Positions 59,500 to 64,000 of a stretch of DNA of 64,000 nt are shown here, piece after piece (the stretch's first letter is position 1; the number at the start of each line of letters is the position of its first letter). A program made the position numbers and the translations under genes. Source of the DNA: Kryptolebias marmoratus (Eukaryota > Chordata > Actinopteri > Cyprinodontiformes > Rivulidae). The notes under the pieces were generated by a model. It ran no database searches, was not told where the DNA came from, and was given only the letters and a program-made list of their open reading frames with translations. The DNA lies in contig NC_051449.1 in assembly GCF_001649575.2 (NCBI RefSeq), forward strand, positions 11,984,267-12,048,266, written 5' to 3'.

Positions 59500-62400
59500 G
59501 GAGCAACACACACTCATGCACCAATGCACATGAGCCAGAAAGGAGGAATAACCTGCTCACAACTAAGATTTCAATTGAAGGGACTCGAAATGTTGTGATT
59601 AGACTTGATTAAATGTTGTTTTTGTTGTATTGTAACTGAAAAGATGCATGTCTAGTGTAAACATCCGGACTTCTATCCCAATTTGCTCAGAGTAAACTAG
59701 CTGTGAATCGACACCGTATGTGTTAACACTCTGCCTGCAAGGTGTTAAGGAGCATATGCTTCCTATCATATATTCATACGGGAACCTGCCCCTAGAGTTT
59801 TCACACTCACTCACTCACACACACACACGCGTACGCGCAAATACTTGTCATCTTTGTCACCTCAGGCCGTGTTCAGCTCGCCTCGCCGTTTGTCAGCCTG
59901 CCTAAATGTTCCTGTCTGTCTGCCTGTGTTTATACTTCTACCTGTGTGTCTGCCTGCTTTGTGAAGTCGGGCCACCGGGGCTTTTTTAATCGCTTCCTCT
60001 CGTTCTTCAGGACTAAAACTCTGTGAAGCAGAGCAGCTCGTGTCTAGAAAGAGTAGATGGAGACTTGAAGACTTGAAAAGTAGTTCAGTATATTCTTATC
60101 TTTCCACTTTTACTTGCATCAGTTGGCTTGACTTGAGGATTTTTGTCCATCTGCAGCATGAACATGGAACTTGTTGAAGCTGAAGGATTCATTACACCTG
60201 CTTATGTGATGCAAAACGCGACAGCATCAGGGTGTTTAGTCTGTGATGGGGATTAGGACCTGTTTCTGGCTCTGCCTCAGAGAGAGAACCTGTGGCAGAC
60301 ACGACCCATCAAAACACCTAATACTCACACAGACTCTGCTTTAATTGACTGGAGGGATGACTCCAGATCAGAACAAGTGTGTTTCACATTCATTCATGGA
60401 TCACACAAATGCTTAAGTTGTATCTTATTACTTTAACCCACCTAATTAAACACAATTGAAATTTTTCTGTCTGAGATTATAGTGAGACCTGAGCTCTGTA
60501 TTGTTCACGATCAGAAAAGAAAGATCATAAAAAGAGGTTCAGGAAGAAGACAGGGATGAGAGGAGACAATAGGGGGGTTGGGGCAGGAACAGGGTTTATG
60601 GCTCTTGCTCCTGCTTTTTTCTCTCTCTCTCTCTCTTTTGGTGGTATTTTTTCCTGCTTCACATGAACAAACATCAAATGCGAGACCGACTCCTGGATTT
60701 CTTCATTTTCCAACAAAGTGCAGCGTTTTCTTTGGCTCCAAAGTTTACCATAATCTGATTGTTTATTTTTGTGTGCGTTGCTTTAGGCAGACTCTTTCTA
60801 CTGGTTGTTCTATCTTCACAATGCCTTACTTAAAGACAAGCTTGTTCTGGAAGGTGGAAAATGGACTGCATGTAAAAAAAAAGGTTGTGTTTACTCTGAC
60901 ATCAACTAAACTCATCTTTCTTGGCAGGGTTTGGGTGAGGCATGACAGACATATACACAGACTCAAGCTGTCCAAATATGAATGCAGTGAGACGGGGCCT
61001 AGCAGTCGCACCACATGTCCCATAAAAAAGTGTAGGAAAGTGGGGGAGGTAGCAAGCGTACACAGTCCCCATGAATGCATAGTGACTGAAGTGCTGCTTT
61101 ATCATGCAGTGAAATTAGACAGGATATGAGGAGATCAAGAACTAGATTGATTAGAAGAAAAAAAAAGAGAGAGAGACGCTGGTTGAGAAAAAAAACAAAC
61201 ACCTCTGAGTTTACGCAAATGAGTAAATGCACACGTGGGCATTTCGGAGTTTGGAGCAGTTTCTCTAAACAAACCTCAGAGCGGCGCAGCAGGTAAATGC
61301 TATAATTCATTGGAGTGCACACAGCGGCCCAGTTCAGACAGAGAAAGGGAGCTCTATGAGGCATTATTGGAGGTGAATAGTGCGCGGTGGTGCCCCAGCT
61401 AGATAAATAAACTCCCAGCGTTCAGGGCCCGAGACCTCACTGGTAGAGAGAACAAACAAGACCAGAGTCAACCTGGGTCACTTCTAAATGTTTATTTCAC
61501 CCTCCTTCCTTCCATCCTTCAATTTAACACTACCTCATTCCATCCTTTTTCTCAGCATCCCCCCCCCCCAAACACACATCAACATACAGACCAGGACCAC
61601 CCCCCTTACAAATAAACACACAATGAGCAGCGATAAGCATATGACAGACACATGGCTTTTGCTTTCACTGTACAGGAAACGTGAAGATAGTGCTTCATTT
61701 CATTTTCATGTGTCAATTTTGCCCCAAAGTTTATCACATATTTATTAGTTTGTGATGATCAAATGCTTATAGTGTTTATAAAAAACAAAACGACTCCTTT
61801 ATGTTTCTTTTTTGTTCAAAAACTTGGACTGCTGGTGTCTTGGCTACACTGAATGTGATATTCTTAGAAAGGCGACAAAGCAACTAAAAAACAGGATAAT
61901 AAAACCTCAATCAGTATAGTGTGGCACCTTTTCTCCTCTTGGTGAAGAGCAACCTTTGTCTCTGCTCTGGGCGAAATAAAGCAACACCAGTCACCTTAGA
62001 GTTTGCACCATTTGCGTTTGTCTTTAAACCATGAAAGAAAAAAAAAAAACAACAAAAAAATAAATAAAGAAAGAAAGAGGGAGACTGAGACTGAACATTT
62101 TCTTGGTACTTGGGAGGGAAGAAGAAGAGAGAGAGAAAAAAAGAAATGCTTCTTGGGCTCAATAAATTCATTTCTCATCTGAATGCGACCAGCAATGTGG
62201 AAAAATTTTGCTTTTCAGGCAGGGATGAATGTATGTTTCAACCACACATTAAGCAGTATTAGCGGTCAGTGGAGTGTCTAATGTGACTATTTTTCACAGT
62301 GGCCAACACTGCCCATGATTAGCATAATTAGCAGAGGCAAGCCTATACATATGGAAATAGAAAGTGCCTAAATGCCAACCGTGGTGGAAATTTATGTGTG

Positions 62401-64000
62401 GTGGCTAACACCACTGGCACATCTGAATAGAGTGTAAGTGAAACTGATTTTTCATCTTGTTTTTGGTGTTTATACAGTTGTGACTTCAGGATAGGTGGCT
62501 GTGGTGGACCTGCAGAATTTAATCAGACTAAAATTGATGATGTTGTTTTCTTGTGTTAATGCACCGAATAGGATTATCCTCTTAAATCATGCTGTCTTTG
62601 ACAATTCATGAAGAGATACACTGTATTTCTATAGGTAAGACAGCAACGTGCCAGCTTCTCTTTTGGGCTCCCATCTTCACCCTCCCATGGCTGGCTCTGG
62701 CATTGTTTTACAAGCTGGGAAAGTTTAGGTCCATTTGTGAAAAAGCTCTTTTCTTATTCTGCTGTTTGTTGGGAAACATTTGAAAGAAATTGAAGGGCTG
62801 AATGACAAAAGGGGTCTGCATTCAGTCTGGAGCCGGACTGAAGGATTGTATGGAGGAAAGGCCCATCTGCTGGGAGCAGCCTGCTTTAGGCGGTGCCCTG
62901 GCTGGGGGATGCCATAGGGCAGGGGCGCACTTAGGACCTAAAGTGATTGATTCTGGTCAGTTAACTTTGAAAAAAATATCTTAAGATTGGTTTTGTGATA
63001 ACAGCAACATAACCAGGGGAATAACATTCTCATGCAGTTTCTTTTTAGCTTAAGTTTTGTGTTAAAATCAGATGTACCCTCCTTCTCATGTTGACACGCT
63101 GTGTAAATAAGCTAAAAAATGGCAAGTGAAAGCATACATGTCACTTCCAGCCCTCTTCGTTTTGGGTCTTCCTCTGTAGCAGCGTGGGGCCTTTCAGTGG
63201 CCCCCTAATCCAGCTAATCTACCACACTGAAGTTTGAAGGTGGCCTAGTCTGATCTAGCATGGCCTGGAACGGGAACCAGGCCTGTAAGACACCATGAAG
63301 ACTAAACTGAATAGATCGAAACACACACGAAAGTGGATTTGGTTTGTCTCAGATTTGAGAAGCCTCACATTTCCCCCTGAGTAAGGTATTTCTGGTTGTT
63401 TTGTTCTTAGTGATGGGAGGTTCAGGTTGGGAGGCTGGTGGAAATGGGGTCCAGTGTTTACACTGGTGCATTCATACTTGCAGGATCAGGAAGACACATA
63501 TTAATGCAAATATTCCTTTTATAGAAGGCCATGGAACCTTGTAAAGACTTGCCATTATATTTTTTTCAGTTCACCTTCCTAGTGTTGCTTTCAAAACATA
63601 TTTAGTAATGAAGTAGTGACTAACAACTTCATCTTGCACCTGACAAATTCAGATCTACAAAGGCAAAGGTGATATATATAATTTATATTTTAGGTAAGCA
63701 CATGTAATAAAACTACTAGCTGCTGGTGTGATATAACCCCAGTTTCCATATTCAAAGGAGCTTTCTTCCCAGGGTGGGAAAATTTCTGAGAGCTGTCTCT
63801 TTAAGGCTGTTTGACACACAGGCTGAGTGAAGGGGGAGAGTATGGGGTATAGTGAAAAAAAGTGAGAAACAGACAGTCAGGAAGAGAGAAAGAGGGAAGA
63901 AAAGGATAGGAGAAACAAGCAGAGGTGGAAAAAGAGTGAGGTTAGCATAGCGGAGCAGCGGCGGGCTGGGTTTCTGTGGAGCTCTGCAGAGTTGGGTGGT

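Larger units (their letters stand above)
57917..64000 (+). other. ptch2 intron 2 (5' part)
   Basis: At least 6084 bp with no exon 3 found up to the window end. It contains a C-rich 14-bp tandem repeat (58727-58760), a (CA)n tract (59467-59494), and several complex, non-repetitive blocks at about 61200-61460, 62210-62420 and 63160-63330. An 8-of-9 Gli match lies at 61595-61603 and a truncated one at 63993-64000. The 183-codon open frame at 60578-61129 has no recognised family and is treated as chance. Confidence 0.75.

Noticed and set aside
60578..61129. Longest open frame in the window (183 codons) as a gene
   Set aside because: It lies in ptch2 intron 2, has a hydrophobic low-complexity start from a CTCTCT run, no domain, no splice context and no family similarity I recognise.
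57917..64000. ptch2 exon 3 inside the window
   Set aside because: I looked for the conserved extracellular loop text that follows LWVE and found no splice-bounded match; exon 3 must be beyond the window.
1..64000. tRNA, rRNA, CRISPR array, or bacterial operon
   Set aside because: No cloverleaf-like genes, regular spaced repeats, or prokaryotic gene layout were seen; the DNA is vertebrate.

Overview
This is a window of teleost fish nuclear DNA. It has AT-rich introns and intergenic DNA, GT-AG introns, fish-type transposon remnants (a Rex3/RTE-like tail, a Tc1 relic, an hAT-like element, L2/SINE-type tails) and many (CA)n tracts. There is no prokaryotic gene organisation. Almost all open reading frames above about 60 codons are chance ORFs in non-coding DNA.

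Two real protein-coding genes are present, both on the + strand. EIF2B3 (eIF2B gamma subunit) is complete in 11 coding exons between 24686 and 46851. Joined, the exons give 454 residues, against 452 recalled for the human protein. About 9.4 kb further on is the 5' end of a Patched gene, called ptch2. Coding exons 1 (56207-56359) and 2 (57724-57916) are inside the window, and the rest of the gene lies beyond base 64000. The same two genes are head-to-tail neighbours on human chromosome 1p34, which supports ptch2 rather than ptch1.

Layout: 1-22.6 kb is intergenic and repeat-bearing. It contains a broken coiled-coil pseudogene (14.5-16.2 kb), a GC-rich patch (12.7-13.55 kb) and copies of an unnamed dispersed repeat. 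22.6-24.7 kb holds the likely EIF2B3 promoter region, a Tc1 relic and a retroelement tail that ends about 50 bp before the EIF2B3 start codon. 24.7-47.0 kb is EIF2B3. 47.0-55.3 kb is the intergenic spacer, with more copies of the same dispersed repeat, a perfect Gli consensus site and an hAT-like element. 55.4-56.4 kb is the CpG-rich ptch2 promoter, 5' leader and first coding exon. 57.9-64.0 kb is ptch2 intron 2, with several complex sequences that look like candidate regulatory DNA.

The genes are functionally unrelated: EIF2B3 is a housekeeping translation-initiation factor and ptch2 is a Hedgehog receptor and pathway target. Points worth checking are the Gli-type sites around ptch2, the upstream ORFs and compound triplet repeat in its leader, the tandem-doublet dispersed repeat family, and the pseudogene with a 15-residue repeat. 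I did not find convincing evidence of a wholly new biological system.
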